A stretch of 39,817 nucleotides of DNA from Roseofilum halophilum BLCC-M91 (GCF_030068445.1 NZ_JAQPOK010000032.1:1-39817), one strand, 5' to 3'; counted from the stretch's first letter, positions 7,370 to 16,945 are shown. A program made the numbers and translations. Notes: generated from the sequence alone by a model not told the origin.

Positions 7370-10300
7370 ATGAACAACGGCAAAGTCAGAATATACGAGC
7401 TATCCAAGGAATTGAATTTGGACAATCATTACGTTTTAAATCTTTGCGACCAATTGAATATCACGTACAAAAGTCATAGCAGTACCATATCCGAATCTGA
7501 AGCAGAGCGGATTCGTGCTTGGGCTGAAAAACATCCCCCCAGCGAAACCTCACCAGGAAAACCAACTCATCATCGCTCCAAATCTCAGGGGAGCGAAAAA
7601 CCCATTAAGAAGAAAAAACAACAAATCCTAGAAGTTCGCAGACATTCCTCTGAGACAGACAAAGGGACTCCATCAGCAACAGATGCACCCCGTGACACAT
7701 CAGACGATGCCCTTTCCCTGCAATCTCCTCCGTTGCGACCTTCACCTGCGCTGAAATCGTCTCCACCCACTCCTCCCGTTGACCCCGATCCGCAACCTCA
7801 AGAACCAGAGGTTTCTCCCCGTCCACCGGAAAAAACCCCAGCTCAAGAGAGTACCCAACCCTCCTCCGAGTCACCATCTAGGGATACAACTCCAACCCCA
7901 TCCATGTCTGATGAAGATCAAAAAACAGAACTGATTGGCCCTCCGGTGCGCCCAACTTCACCCACGAAGGTCGCCAAAACGGATGAGAACACTGCCCCAG
8001 AAGTCTCTGAGGGAACCGTTAGTCCATCCCCTGCGCCAGAGACCCAGCCGGCCAAAACGAATAAATCGCCTAAACCGCCGCGATTGAAGCGATCTGGAAA
8101 CGGGTCGAAATCCGAAAGTGCTGAGACCAAGAAACCTCAAGGAAATAAGCCGATTATCCTCAAAGACAAAGAAAGTGGAAAAGCGGAAAAACCCGGTGGG
8201 GCTAAAAAAGGACAACGTTCTTCAGGATCGGGTGATGTAGTTGCCGTGGGCACGAAATCGAAAAAGTCCTCGAAACCCGATACTCAGAAAGAGAAATCCT
8301 CCGATCCTTTGCGCCCCCGTCCAGTGCGACCTGGAGAATCGACCAAGGGTAAAACTGAAAATTCAGATGACGAAGATCTCCAGATCGATCCTCTGGAAAA
8401 CTCAGAACCAGAGGAAGAACTGGAATTGGAATTAAGACGGCCGATGCCTCGACCCACTAAAAAAGTGAAGAAACGGTCAGAGGAAGAAGAAGATGACGAG
8501 CGGCAAAAGTTGAATGCTAAATCCGGTAAAGGGGTGACCAAAAAACGCCGTCCTCATATTATTGAGGATGATTTAGACGACGATCTAGATGACGAGAGCG
8601 AGGATGGTGATAGCGCCACAGAAGTGAGCCTATCCCTGGCGCGTCCGGCTAAACCGAAAGGCCCCTCTACGTCCCCTCCGAAACCCACAGGAACTCCAGT
8701 CACCAAGAAGCGATCGCCCAGTCAACAGCGAGATAACAATAGAAGCCGACGGATGGGCAATAAAGGGCCAGAGAAAGCCGAGAAACCTGAAAAAATCACC
8801 CTCAAAGGTGAATTAATGGTGCGGGAATTGGCCACTTTATTGGCAGTTGCGGAAACCGAAGTGGTTAAACGCTTATTCAACAAAGGTATTGCAGCCACTG
8901 TAACCCAAACCTTAGATCTGGAAACAGCCATCTGGGTGAGCGAAGATTTAGGGGTAGAAGTGGAAACACCGGCTGCCGAATCGGAAGCGAAGAAAACCCA
9001 GATGCTCGAAGAAGGAGACTTGGAACATCTCCATCGCCGACCCCCAGTGGTCACGATTATGGGCCATGTGGATCATGGAAAAACTACGCTCCTGGATGCC
9101 ATTCGCAAAACCAAGATTGTCGATTCGGAAGCCGGTGGTATTACCCAACATATCGGGGCGTATCATGTGGACGTGGAGCATGACGAGAAAACCCAGCAAA
9201 TCGTCTTTTTAGATACGCCGGGTCATGAAGCCTTTACCGCCATGCGGGCCAGAGGAACCAAGGTTACTGATATTGCTATTTTAGTGGTAGCTGCCGATGA
9301 TGGGGTTCGTCCTCAAACCATTGAAGCGATTAGCCATGCTAAAGCGGCCGAAGTGCCCATTGTGGTTGCCATTAACAAGATTGATAAGGAAGGGGCTTCT
9401 CCCGATCGCGTCAAACAGGAGTTGATGGAACATGGTTTGGTTCCCGAAGAATGGGGCGGCGATACCATTATGGTTCCCGTGAGCGCAATTCAGGGTGAAA
9501 ACTTAGATGGTTTGTTGGAAATGCTGCTTCTGGTCTCCGAAATAGAAGAACTCTCTGCTAATCCCGATCGCCTGGCACGAGGCACTATTATTGAAGCCCA
9601 TTTGGATAAATCTAGAGGCCCCGTAGCCACCTTATTGGTGCAAAACGGAACCCTGCGGGTTGGCGATGCCGTAGTCGCTGGAGCCACCATGGGTAAAGTC
9701 CGCGCCATGGTAGATGACCGAGGCGAACGAGTCGAAGAAGCCCTCCCCTCCTTTGCAGTTGAGGTGTTAGGTCTGAGCGAACTGCCCTCAGCCGGGGATG
9801 AGTTTGAATGTATGGCCGAAGAAAAAGAAGCGCGGGCGATCGCCAATTCTCGCGCGGCTGACCAACGGGAAACCCGTCTACAACAAGCACTCGCCTCTCG
9901 TCGCGTTACCCTCAGCTCCCTAAGTGCCAAAGTCCAAGAAGGAGAACTCAAGGAACTCAACCTCGTCTTGAAAGCCGATGTTCAAGGATCGGTAGAAGCC
10001 ATTCTCGGCTCCTTGCAACAACTGCCTCAAAATGAAGTTCAACTGCGTATCCTTCTCGCCGCAGCCGGTGAAGTGACCGAAACGGACGTGGATCTAGCGG
10101 CTGCCTCCAATGCCGTCATTATTGCCTTTAATACCACCTTTGCCAGTGGCGCTCGTGCAGCCGCCGATCAAACCGGGGTAGATGTACGGGAATATGACAT
10201 TATCTATAACCTCTTAGATGATATCGAAGGGGCAATGGAAGGTCTGCTCGATCCAGAACTGGTGGAAGAAGAACTCGGCCAGGTGGAAGTCCGAGCCGTA

Positions 10301-10564
10301 TTTGCCATCGGCAAAGGATCGGTCGCTGGATGTTATGTGCTATCCGGTAAAGCCATCCGTAACTGTAATTTGCGGGTACTCCGTGGCCAAAACGTCATTT
10401 ACGAAGGATTCCTTGATTCCCTGCGTCGGGAACGGGATGACGTAAAAGAAGTGAATGCTGGTTTTGAATGCGGCATCGGGGTGGATAAGTTCACCACTTG
10501 GCAAGTTGGCGATCTAATCCACACCTATCGCATGGTGACCAAACGGCGAACCTTGTCGAGCTAG
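7370..10564 (+). CDS. infB: Translation initiation factor IF-2
   Basis: IF-2 is the GTPase that brings initiator fMet-tRNA to the 30S subunit and promotes subunit joining. I place the start at the ATG at 7370 ([17 protein letters not shown]), preceded by AGAGG at 7356-7360; the frame also stays open to a TTG at 7307, but that start has no support. The product is 1,064 residues. It begins with an IF2_N motif (about 1-50) and continues with roughly 430 low-complexity residues rich in Pro, Lys, Ser and Glu. A second IF2_N-like domain (about 475-525) comes next, then the GTPase domain with P-loop GHVDHGKT at about 565-572, DTPGHEAF and NKID. Domains II, III and IV follow, with [15 protein letters not shown]-type and KFTTWQVGD motifs. 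The N-terminal linker is much longer than in Escherichia coli, as is usual in cyanobacteria. Confidence 0.97.
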   Translation: MNNGKVRIYELSKELNLDNHYVLNLCDQLNITYKSHSSTISESEAERIRAWAEKHPPSETSPGKPTHHRSKSQGSEKPIKKKKQQILEVRRHSSETDKGTPSATDAPRDTSDDALSLQSPPLRPSPALKSSPPTPPVDPDPQPQEPEVSPRPPEKTPAQESTQPSSESPSRDTTPTPSMSDEDQKTELIGPPVRPTSPTKVAKTDENTAPEVSEGTVSPSPAPETQPAKTNKSPKPPRLKRSGNGSKSESAETKKPQGNKPIILKDKESGKAEKPGGAKKGQRSSGSGDVVAVGTKSKKSSKPDTQKEKSSDPLRPRPVRPGESTKGKTENSDDEDLQIDPLENSEPEEELELELRRPMPRPTKKVKKRSEEEEDDERQKLNAKSGKGVTKKRRPHIIEDDLDDDLDDESEDGDSATEVSLSLARPAKPKGPSTSPPKPTGTPVTKKRSPSQQRDNNRSRRMGNKGPEKAEKPEKITLKGELMVRELATLLAVAETEVVKRLFNKGIAATVTQTLDLETAIWVSEDLGVEVETPAAESEAKKTQMLEEGDLEHLHRRPPVVTIMGHVDHGKTTLLDAIRKTKIVDSEAGGITQHIGAYHVDVEHDEKTQQIVFLDTPGHEAFTAMRARGTKVTDIAILVVAADDGVRPQTIEAISHAKAAEVPIVVAINKIDKEGASPDRVKQELMEHGLVPEEWGGDTIMVPVSAIQGENLDGLLEMLLLVSEIEELSANPDRLARGTIIEAHLDKSRGPVATLLVQNGTLRVGDAVVAGATMGKVRAMVDDRGERVEEALPSFAVEVLGLSELPSAGDEFECMAEEKEARAIANSRAADQRETRLQQALASRRVTLSSLSAKVQEGELKELNLVLKADVQGSVEAILGSLQQLPQNEVQLRILLAAAGEVTETDVDLAAASNAVIIAFNTTFASGARAAADQTGVDVREYDIIYNLLDDIEGAMEGLLDPELVEEELGQVEVRAVFAIGKGSVAGCYVLSGKAIRNCNLRVLRGQNVIYEGFLDSLRRERDDVKEVNAGFECGIGVDKFTTWQVGDLIHTYRMVTKRRTLSS

Positions 10565-10603
10565 AAGATAGAGCGGTAGACACGCGATCGTTCTGACCAG
10601 AAA

Positions 10604-10649
10604 AGTTGGGTCTAAAGTCCCGCCCTTCCAGGGCGGCTTTTTCCCAACT
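10604..10649 (+). terminator. Intrinsic terminator of the infB operon
   Basis: The inner stem CCGCCC-TTCCA-GGGCGG (10620-10636) is followed by CTTTTT. An outer arm AGTTGGG (10604-10610) is perfectly complementary to CCCAACT (10643-10649). It begins 40 bp after the infB stop codon and ends the rimP-infB transcript. The gene beyond it is convergent. Confidence 0.9.
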
Positions 10650-10675
10650 CCTCGTGTTATAAACATTGCGCTCTA

Positions 10676-10716
10676 ATACAGCGCTTTTCGATGTTATGAG
10701 GTACAGTTATCGAAAT
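10676..10716 (-). repeat. Dispersed 41-bp repeat, copy B
   Basis: This is the reverse complement of 97-137 with 39/41 identities. It is followed at 10738 by a hairpin repeat of the same family as the one beside copy A, but in a different relative order. The stretch 10650-10849 contains only repeats of this kind and no gene. Confidence 0.75.
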
Positions 10717-10737
10717 TTTAAGGGTTGAGTTAAACTA

Positions 10738-10754
10738 GCGGGCAAGATGCCCGC
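10738..10754 (-). repeat. Hairpin repeat, copy 2
   Basis: GCGGGC-AAGAT-GCCCGC is the same stem as at 155-171 in the opposite orientation (loop ATCTT on the minus strand), again with a flanking GGGAGT on that strand. Confidence 0.7.
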
Positions 10755-10784
10755 ACTCCCTTAATTATTTGGTATTACTGGAGT

Positions 10785-10801
10785 GGGAGCATCTTGCTCC
10801 C
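10785..10801 (+). repeat. Hairpin repeat, copy 3, with altered stem
   Basis: GGGAGC-ATCTT-GCTCCC keeps the loop and the preceding GGAGTG of copy 1, but both arms have changed together (GCGGGC/GCCCGC to GGGAGC/GCTCCC). Pairing is conserved while sequence is not. Confidence 0.7.
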
Positions 10802-10849
10802 TACATTTTTAATTATGGTATTCAAGCGGATTTGATATCAGTTGGGGCA

Positions 10850-11596
10850 TCAAACTGGTTCTTCCTCCAGTGAAGCCGTTTTCTTCTCGATCGCCAGAGG
10901 AGGACGCAGCCAGAAATAGACAACTAAACCAAAAAAGGGAATCAAGCGGGTAACCCACAGTATAGTTGGATTCTGCCATTGGCGGCGTTTCATGTCATCG
11001 CCAACAAGCCAAGATTGAAACAGGGAAAAGAAGAGTAAATCGATCGCAAAGGAATAAGCCAGGCGATCGCGACCAATAATCTCAATTAAGGCTTGCCACC
11101 GTTCCCCCATATCCCCAAATTCCGGTCTCGCAAACAGGGCCCAACTGAGGGAAAGAAAGAAAATTCCACTTAAAAATAGACTCCAACCGCGACTTTCTGT
11201 AACTTGTTCTAATCGCGATAAAGGGCGATCGCCCAATTGGGCATCTGTGCGTCTAATCCCTAACCAAGGCAAATAAAACACATTGGTCAGAAAGGCAATC
11301 CCCACTAAAAACGGAAACATCGGCCACCGTTGACCCCGACCATCCACCAAAAAGCCCCACAATAATAAAGCCCAAGCCACAACCCCATTAAATAAGCCTT
11401 CTAAGGCAGGATGTAAAACTGGCGCAGACTCCGGTAAAACCAGGGGAGTAATAAACCAAAAGTTTAAGCTTAAATCCCAGACTTCTTGCAGTAATTCTGA
11501 ATTAATATGCAGCAAAGAGGGGCCAGGGGGCAGGTCAGAAAACAAGAGATAAATCACATAAACGAACCATATCGTCCAAATCAAAACTTTACTCAT
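10850..11596 (-). CDS. Six-helix membrane protein, unknown
   Basis: I do not recognise this family. The 248-residue product is strongly hydrophobic, with about six membrane segments: roughly 4-20, 68-85, 92-113, 136-156, 178-196 and 213-232. Short charged loops include GIRRTDAQLGDRPLSRLE and GDDMKRRQWQNP. The C-terminal tail is charged and probably cytoplasmic. No transporter or enzyme motif stands out, though conserved-looking Trp, Asp and Arg residues in the loops suggest a specific role rather than a simple anchor. It lies 14 bp downstream of the 179-residue gene on the same strand, so the two are likely co-transcribed. It converges on infB, from which it is separated by the terminator and repeats. 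Confidence 0.75.
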   Translation of the reverse strand: MSKVLIWTIWFVYVIYLLFSDLPPGPSLLHINSELLQEVWDLSLNFWFITPLVLPESAPVLHPALEGLFNGVVAWALLLWGFLVDGRGQRWPMFPFLVGIAFLTNVFYLPWLGIRRTDAQLGDRPLSRLEQVTESRGWSLFLSGIFFLSLSWALFARPEFGDMGERWQALIEIIGRDRLAYSFAIDLLFFSLFQSWLVGDDMKRRQWQNPTILWVTRLIPFFGLVVYFWLRPPLAIEKKTASLEEEPV

Positions 11597-11610
11597 GACT
11601 CATTACTCAG

Positions 11611-12150
11611 TTAAGCCACCTGATGAGAACATTGACATTTAGGTAAGTTATCCAATAATTCACTGTTAGGGTTGCTGACTGGGGGAGGGGTTTCACCTGG
11701 CTCTAAAATAGCTTGCTCGGCAGGAATTGGTTTTTCGCTCGCTTGGGTCAGCCTTTCACCAATGCGACTCAAGATAGCCTGATTATCCACAGGCGATCGC
11801 GGTAACGGTAAATCCAAATTCGGCCAAGTTGAGAGATTAATACAAGGACAAGTTTTGCTCTCCATACTCCCAACAGTCATGGGAATAGGCATAACACAAC
11901 GACAGCAGAGAATCATGTCCCATTTTGGGGTCAATAATTCGGCAATGGTTTGATCCGTATCTTCTAAATAACAGTCTCCAGAATCATCAGAAACTACGGT
12001 TTGCCAACAGTCTTCAAAGGCCTTACTGTAGCGATTTCCTTCAATAACAGGAGAAGGTGATAGACTCCGATCCCCATTATGAATGTAAATTTTTCGCCCT
12101 AATTGAAGCCAATGAGCTAAATATTTTTTAACTTCGTTTGCGGATGCCAT
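11611..12150 (-). CDS. Cysteine-containing soluble protein, unknown
   Basis: I do not recognise this family. The 179-residue product has no signal peptide or membrane helix. Residues 1-100 look folded, beginning MASANEVKKYLAHWLQLGRK. They include a cysteine cluster, with CCRC at about 82-85 and CPC at about 101-103, that could bind metal. After that it is proline-rich and probably disordered, ending in CQCSHQVA with two more cysteines and a histidine. The ATG at 12150 starts a two-gene unit with the membrane protein gene, whose start lies 14 bp beyond this stop. The paired Cys motifs at both ends may indicate a zinc or iron-sulfur site; this is inference. Confidence 0.7.
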   Translation of the reverse strand: MASANEVKKYLAHWLQLGRKIYIHNGDRSLSPSPVIEGNRYSKAFEDCWQTVVSDDSGDCYLEDTDQTIAELLTPKWDMILCCRCVMPIPMTVGSMESKTCPCINLSTWPNLDLPLPRSPVDNQAILSRIGERLTQASEKPIPAEQAILEPGETPPPVSNPNSELLDNLPKCQCSHQVA

Positions 12151-12352
12151 AAATAATCTAACCTGAATACAGCTTATGAATTTTCACAACTGGGATAATG
12201 GGTTCATTCATTGTTTTTGTGGGAAGCTCACCGATCGTCGATGCTGCTAGTGAGGTTACACGAGCTGCTCACGTATCCCTATCTTAACCTCTATTCCCCG
12301 TACCCGATCCCCATCAAAAGAGGGAAATTCAACTATCAAAGGTCACAAAAGT

Positions 12353-12919
12353 CTAAAGATTGGGGGTTAACGGAGTCCCTAACACTTTTAAATTGAGGGC
12401 ATAGCCACCTGTTACTAGGTATACGGGGTCTGCGATCGCTCCCACATGACGAATTAAGTTTCCCAGGCGATCGCGGAAGGTTCGCCCCAATGGATAAGCT
12501 GGAACTACACCCCATCCCGTTTCCTCGGCCACTAAAATCAGATCCGCTTGCGTTTGTTTGACCTGAGATAAAAACTGTTTCTCCATCGATAACCAAGCCT
12601 CATCCTCTAGCTCCAGACAGTTAGCTAACCAAGTTCCTAAAGAATCAACCAATAAACATTCCCCACACTCCCCCTCTTCCAGACACTGGCTTAACGCCCT
12701 GGGAACCTCCCTCGTTTGCCATTGTCCAGGTCTTCGCTGCTGATGTCGTGCAATACGCTGTTGCCATTCTTCATCCGTGGGATCGCGTTGGGCCGTAGCC
12801 ACATAAACCACCGGTTTTTGACTCTGCTGGGCTAGGGTTTCCGCCCATTCACTTTTACCCGATCGCGCTGGCCCCGTTACTAAAATGACCGTTCCTGAAC
12901 GGCAAGAATCAGTTGGCAT
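12353..12919 (-). CDS. cobU: Adenosylcobinamide kinase/guanylyltransferase CobU
   Basis: A bifunctional enzyme of the late cobalamin pathway: it phosphorylates adenosylcobinamide and then transfers GMP to give adenosylcobinamide-GDP. From the ATG at 12919 the product is 188 residues (MPTDSCRSGT). It has the P-loop GPARSGKS at 16-23, the VYVATAQ strand, the RIARHQQRRP motif with His59 as the likely guanylylated histidine, and LLVDSLGTWLAN as the Walker B region. Length fits CobU (about 180). The frame is open upstream to 12982, but that extension runs through the terminator hairpin at 12948-12976, so I prefer the internal ATG. No other cobalamin gene and no cobalamin riboswitch is visible nearby. 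Confidence 0.9.
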   Translation of the reverse strand: MPTDSCRSGTVILVTGPARSGKSEWAETLAQQSQKPVVYVATAQRDPTDEEWQQRIARHQQRRPGQWQTREVPRALSQCLEEGECGECLLVDSLGTWLANCLELEDEAWLSMEKQFLSQVKQTQADLILVAEETGWGVVPAYPLGRTFRDRLGNLIRHVGAIADPVYLVTGGYALNLKVLGTPLTPNL

Positions 12920-12947
12920 GGTCAATTGTTCTCTTCCCCATACAAAA

Positions 12948-12976
12948 CAACCAGGTACGCTTAGTGTACCTGGTTG
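12948..12976 (-). terminator. Hairpin terminator after the peroxiredoxin gene
   Basis: A perfect 11-bp stem (CAACCAGGTAC / GTACCTGGTTG) encloses a 7-base loop, 30 bp past the peroxiredoxin stop. On the minus strand it is followed by TTGTTTTG, a weak T tract. It separates the peroxiredoxin gene from cobU. Confidence 0.75.
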
Positions 12977-13005
12977 ATTCACTTCTGAAGTGTATTTTTT
13001 ATATT

Positions 13006-13608
13006 TTATACAGCAGCGAAGTAAACTTTGGATTTAACCGGATCGGGGTTCATGGTTTTTTCACCCGGTTTCCAACCCGCAGGACAAACTTCATCGGGGT
13101 GAGATTGAACATACTGAATCGCTTGCAGCACGCGCAAAGTTTCATCAACATTGCGACCAAAGGCTAAGTTATTAATGGTGGCATGTTGAATCACACCTTC
13201 TTTATCGATGATAAACAGACCCCGGAGGGCAATGCCTGCATCGGGATCGAGGACATTGTAAGCAGCGCTAACTTCTTTTTTGATATCAGAAACTAGAGGG
13301 TAGTTCAGATCGCCAACACCGCCAGATTTACGGTCGGTTTGAATCCAAGCTAAGTGAGAAAATTCACTATCTACAGAAATTCCTAGGACTTCGGTTCCTA
13401 GATTCTTGAATTCTTCATAGCGATCGCTAAATGCGGTAATCTCAGTCGGACATACAAAGGTGAAGTCAAGGGGATAGAAGAAAATCACCACATACTTACC
13501 TTTATAGTCAGATAATTTGATCGTCTTAAACTCTTGATCGACCACTGCGGTTGCCGTAAAGTCAGGGGCAGCCTGTCCAACGCGGATACATCCTTCTGAT
13601 TGAGTCAT
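13006..13608 (-). CDS. Typical 2-Cys peroxiredoxin
   Basis: A thiol peroxidase that reduces hydrogen peroxide and alkyl hydroperoxides and is recycled by thioredoxin; in cyanobacteria it protects the photosynthetic cell. The 200-residue product has the peroxidatic Cys53 in DFTFVCPTE and the resolving Cys175 in [11 protein letters not shown]. The GGVG motif at 97-100 and the C-terminal Tyr-Phe at 196-197 are together the signature of enzymes sensitive to overoxidation. No signal peptide is present. The ATG at 13608 is preceded on the minus strand by GGAG with a 9-base spacer. The gene appears to be monocistronic, bounded by the hairpin at 12948-12976 and by the tRNA upstream. Confidence 0.96.
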   Translation of the reverse strand: MTQSEGCIRVGQAAPDFTATAVVDQEFKTIKLSDYKGKYVVIFFYPLDFTFVCPTEITAFSDRYEEFKNLGTEVLGISVDSEFSHLAWIQTDRKSGGVGDLNYPLVSDIKKEVSAAYNVLDPDAGIALRGLFIIDKEGVIQHATINNLAFGRNVDETLRVLQAIQYVQSHPDEVCPAGWKPGEKTMNPDPVKSKVYFAAV

Positions 13609-13768
13609 GTCTGCTTTCTCCGTTACATATTGTTACGAATCATATCATACTCATAGTCGTTATGACTCCTTTTTTTTGCCAATTTTCCCTAATTTCAATT
13701 TTCCATCCCATAAAAACCGCCTATATCCAGGGGACACAGACGATTTCGGAGACTATTGAATAGATTGA

Positions 13769-13842
13769 TGGCTCGGGGCAGATTTGAACTGCCGACCTTG
13801 GGCTTATGAGTCCCCTGCTCTAACCAACTGAGCTACCGAGCC
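13769..13842 (-). tRNA. tRNA with CAU anticodon (tRNA-Met, elongator type)
   Basis: A full cloverleaf reads on the minus strand. The acceptor GGCTCGG pairs with CCGAGCC and the discriminator is A. The D stem is GCTC/GAGC, and the T arm is GGCAG-TTCAAAT-CTGCC. The anticodon loop CTCATAA carries CAU. It is 74 nt with no encoded CCA. The 5' end G1-C72 pair and the lack of initiator features argue against tRNA-fMet. A CAU tRNA-Ile read after lysidine modification cannot be excluded. The anticodon stem (GGGGA against GCCCA) has only three Watson-Crick pairs, with A31-G39 and G27-A43 apposed at its ends. Confidence 0.92.
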
Positions 13843-13930
13843 AAGATTGCAACTTTACCATTATAAACCAATTTTCACCAAAAAAGCAAGACAGATAGGG
13901 AAAAATATCCCTATCTGCGGATCGTCCAGA

Positions 13931-16501
13931 TTAACGGTTGGGCAAATAGGCCATCGGGTTAACTGCACTCTGTCCAGCCGGATGGATTTCAAAGTGCAGG
14001 TGAGGGCCGGTACTATAACCGGTACTACCCATTTCTGCAATTTGCTGACCTTGGCGGACTCTCTGTCCCTTACGGACTAACAGACGGTTATTGTGGGCAT
14101 AGCGGGTCAAGCTGCCATCAGGATGACGAATATCTACCAAATTGCCATACCCTCCGGAATTCCAACCAGCATAATCCACCACACCAGGAGCGGCGGCAAA
14201 AATTGGCGTACCAATGGGGCCAGCAATATCAATACCCCGGTGCATTCTGCCCCAACGCCAACCGTATCCAGAGGTGAAAACTCCTTGAGCTGGCCAAATA
14301 AAGCCATTCATGCGATCGCCAGGTAGATAGCGTTCACTCGGAGCCAACGGCGGAACTTCTGGGGAAACCATTTCTCCAATTGGCAACTTACTCGGATCGT
14401 AAGCATCTGGCCCCAGGGGAGCCACCGCTACATTTTGTACCCCTCCAGAAGTTGGAGCCGTTGGAGTTGGGGGAGCCGAAGGACTAGACGAGCGATATTG
14501 CTCCTGTAAGCGTCGTAACTCAGCTTCCAAATTGCCACTAGAACTAGAAGGAGCAAATTCAGGATTAACCGGTTCTACAGGCGCAGGAGAAGCCACTGGA
14601 GTCACTGGCTCTTCCACTGAAGTTGAGGGCTGAGTCCGGGGTAGACTCAAGCTCGCCGGTTGATTTTGATACTGTTGACGAAGCTGATTAATTTCCGTGG
14701 TTAACCCTTCCACATAGGTACTATAGGAGGAGGTATTGGCCTCAGAATAGCTGGTGAATTGCTTGGCAGATGACGAGCCATTCAAATCCATTAAAGCCAC
14801 CGGTTGACGAGGATTCAAGTCAGCCGAACTAATCTGGGTAGTATTGTTCCCTGGAATTAGGGTCGTCGCAGTTGTCGAGTCTAAAGTATTGCTGTTAGGA
14901 ATCTTTAGGTTTTGATTGACTCGAATTAAATTGGGATTGGTAATGTGGTTCACTCGGATTAACTCAGATCGCGTTACGCCATAGCGACGGGCGATCGAAT
15001 CCAAGGTTTCTCCTCTCTGTACCTGATGGAGTCTAGCTTGAGGAAAACCAGAATTGTTCAAATTAAATGTAGAAGCTACAGGTGTCGAATTTAATGAGGG
15101 AATCGTCGGTAAATTCGGTAGCTCTGGCTCGGTTTGAGTTAAACTCACATCCACTGAGGGGATTTCCTTGCTCTGCTCTTTAGTCTGGGCAGAAAATTCC
15201 GAAACCTCACTTTCTGGCTCCGCCGTTTTCGAGGAAGCTTCAACTTCTTCTAAAGCTGGAGCCACAGATGTTAGAGGAGTCAGAGGTTGGATGGGTAATG
15301 TCTCAGTTGAGGGAATTGATGGATACTCAGTTAACGGTTTGGCTGTACCATCAAACTCCTGTAGGGTTTGCAGTTCTCCAGAGGATTTCCAGGTGAGGGA
15401 GGGTTTCACTTCAGTTGAAGGGATAACCGAGGATGAACTTTCAAAGCGAGGCAGGGCTAAGGACTGATTCACTTCGAGTTGATCCGGATTGCTCAGTTGA
15501 TTGGCTTGAATCAGGGTTGATGAATCTACACCATGGGTTTGAGCAATGGTGTCTACTGTGTCTCCCGATTCAACCTGATAGAGTTCCAGAGTCACTTTCT
15601 CTGGAGCCGCTTCTACCTGTACTTTTGGCGCAGTCGCCGCGTTAACCGTCCAATTGGGATCAACGGTTGTGGCCGACTCAGGTATTGTTTGGGTCTGCCG
15701 ATTTTCCCAAGAGGGCTTGACTGCGCCCACTGTCTCCAGCTTGGCTTGTGTCGCTTCCTGGGGAATTACCGATACCGATGGAGATGCCGATGGAACGGAA
15801 GATTCTTCTATGGAAAAGCTTTGAGCCTTGGGAGGGGTTTTTCCAGAGGGAAGAACGGTTAAGGTTCGGGAAGATTCTGGGTTAACTGACTCTAATACTT
15901 TTAAGTAGTTAACTGCCTCATCTAAGGCTGCCTGCTTTTGCTCTTCCGGTTGAGCCACGGGCATGTTTTGAGCTGAGTCTTCTGCTGGCTCCGTGGGCAG
16001 GACTAGGGGCGAGGACACTAGAGCCTCTGGGTTTTGGCTGAGATCCCTTGATTGCGGGGTCTCCTCCAACAAGCTTACCGGCGCGAGAGGCTGTGATGTG
16101 ACCAGGGCTGAGGCTGGATTTAAGGTTTCCTCTGTCGTCACCCCTGTATCTCCGAAAATCACAGGCGAATTTCCCAGAGAACCAGGAACAGCATTGAACC
16201 CTGGAGAAGCTACTGTCGTTGCAATTCCATCACCGATTAAACTCGGTTGGGATGCTCGATCCGTAGTCTGATTGGGGTCAAGCGCTGCTGGTTCTGCTGC
16301 TCTAGCCGCTTGCTGACCTTCTGGGAATAATAGGTTTGGAAAACCCATGGAAATCGCAGCCAAGCCAATCATGGCTGCCGATGTACACACCCTGCGGTTG
16401 CTATCTGGTGAAACCTGCTTCAAAGAACCTAATTCCGCAGGCAATGCGGCGGTTGGAAGCAGAACCGATTGATTATCTTTCTGGGAATTTGCTCGTTTCA
16501 A
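13931..16501 (-). CDS. LysM and M23 peptidase-domain envelope protein
   Basis: A large cell-wall protein of 856 residues. A short charged N-terminus and one hydrophobic segment (about 40-60, ending near ARAAEP) resemble a signal peptide or anchor. LysM domains, which bind peptidoglycan, lie at about 307-350 and 492-535, separated by long Ser/Thr/Pro-rich linkers. The C-terminal M23 (LytM-type) endopeptidase domain at about 745-847 keeps the zinc ligands His754 and Asp758 (HRGID) and His836 (HLHFE), plus His803 and His834, so it looks catalytically intact. It could cleave peptide crosslinks or act in division as an EnvC/NlpD-like activator. The start is a TTG at 16501 with a perfect AGGAGG (16514-16509) seven bases upstream. 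No partner gene is adjacent. Confidence 0.92.
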   Translation of the reverse strand: MKRANSQKDNQSVLLPTAALPAELGSLKQVSPDSNRRVCTSAAMIGLAAISMGFPNLLFPEGQQAARAAEPAALDPNQTTDRASQPSLIGDGIATTVASPGFNAVPGSLGNSPVIFGDTGVTTEETLNPASALVTSQPLAPVSLLEETPQSRDLSQNPEALVSSPLVLPTEPAEDSAQNMPVAQPEEQKQAALDEAVNYLKVLESVNPESSRTLTVLPSGKTPPKAQSFSIEESSVPSASPSVSVIPQEATQAKLETVGAVKPSWENRQTQTIPESATTVDPNWTVNAATAPKVQVEAAPEKVTLELYQVESGDTVDTIAQTHGVDSSTLIQANQLSNPDQLEVNQSLALPRFESSSSVIPSTEVKPSLTWKSSGELQTLQEFDGTAKPLTEYPSIPSTETLPIQPLTPLTSVAPALEEVEASSKTAEPESEVSEFSAQTKEQSKEIPSVDVSLTQTEPELPNLPTIPSLNSTPVASTFNLNNSGFPQARLHQVQRGETLDSIARRYGVTRSELIRVNHITNPNLIRVNQNLKIPNSNTLDSTTATTLIPGNNTTQISSADLNPRQPVALMDLNGSSSAKQFTSYSEANTSSYSTYVEGLTTEINQLRQQYQNQPASLSLPRTQPSTSVEEPVTPVASPAPVEPVNPEFAPSSSSGNLEAELRRLQEQYRSSSPSAPPTPTAPTSGGVQNVAVAPLGPDAYDPSKLPIGEMVSPEVPPLAPSERYLPGDRMNGFIWPAQGVFTSGYGWRWGRMHRGIDIAGPIGTPIFAAAPGVVDYAGWNSGGYGNLVDIRHPDGSLTRYAHNNRLLVRKGQRVRQGQQIAEMGSTGYSTGPHLHFEIHPAGQSAVNPMAYLPNR

Positions 16502-16945
16502 AGAACGACCTCCTAGTAGACGAGCGCTTAACAGCGTCTGAGTTAATATAACCTAACTTTCGTGATTTGAAACACTGGAGTTAGTCGATCAAGATCACAG
16601 ACAATGAATAGGCTTAGGCAAGATTACCCTGCTTTTTTTAATCTGACAACCATGAAGTTTTGTTTCAATGATTGTAGCTTTGAGTTGGGAAATTGTCATC
16701 CTTACTCTTTTTCTAGATTCTTTAAGGGTTTCGGCAATTGGGCAGACTATCCGGAAAGCGCTTATAGAAATTTCTTATTTAATTGTCCAGAATCTTATAT
16801 ATAACGCTTTCTTGTGTCACGTTTGCAGAGGATTCCTAGATGCTGAGGACCCTCCATGCCGATCGCCTCATTATAGTCAGAGATCTCTTCTGAAGGAATC
16901 AGGGTATGCCCCCCTTTTTTCGGAGAATTCAAACAGGGGCATCCC
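16502..16945. other. 444-bp spacer between trmL and the M23 gene
   Basis: I see no credible gene here. Two overlapping plus-strand frames (16604-16804 and 16668-16949) have no ribosome site and no recognisable product. The spacer probably contains the promoter of the M23 gene; TATATT on the minus strand at 16550-16545 is a possible -10 box. It also holds a weak inverted repeat near the 3' end of trmL: TATGCCCC at about 16904 with GGGGCAT at about 16936. Confidence 0.4.

Noticed and set aside
9490-9960. A 156-residue frame on the minus strand inside infB
   Set aside because: It is the complement of the IF-2 coding frame, Arg/Ser-rich without any domain, and no ribosome site precedes it.
12920-12982. 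CobU extension upstream to 12982
   Set aside because: The extension reads through the peroxiredoxin terminator hairpin and adds no family sequence before the P-loop strand.
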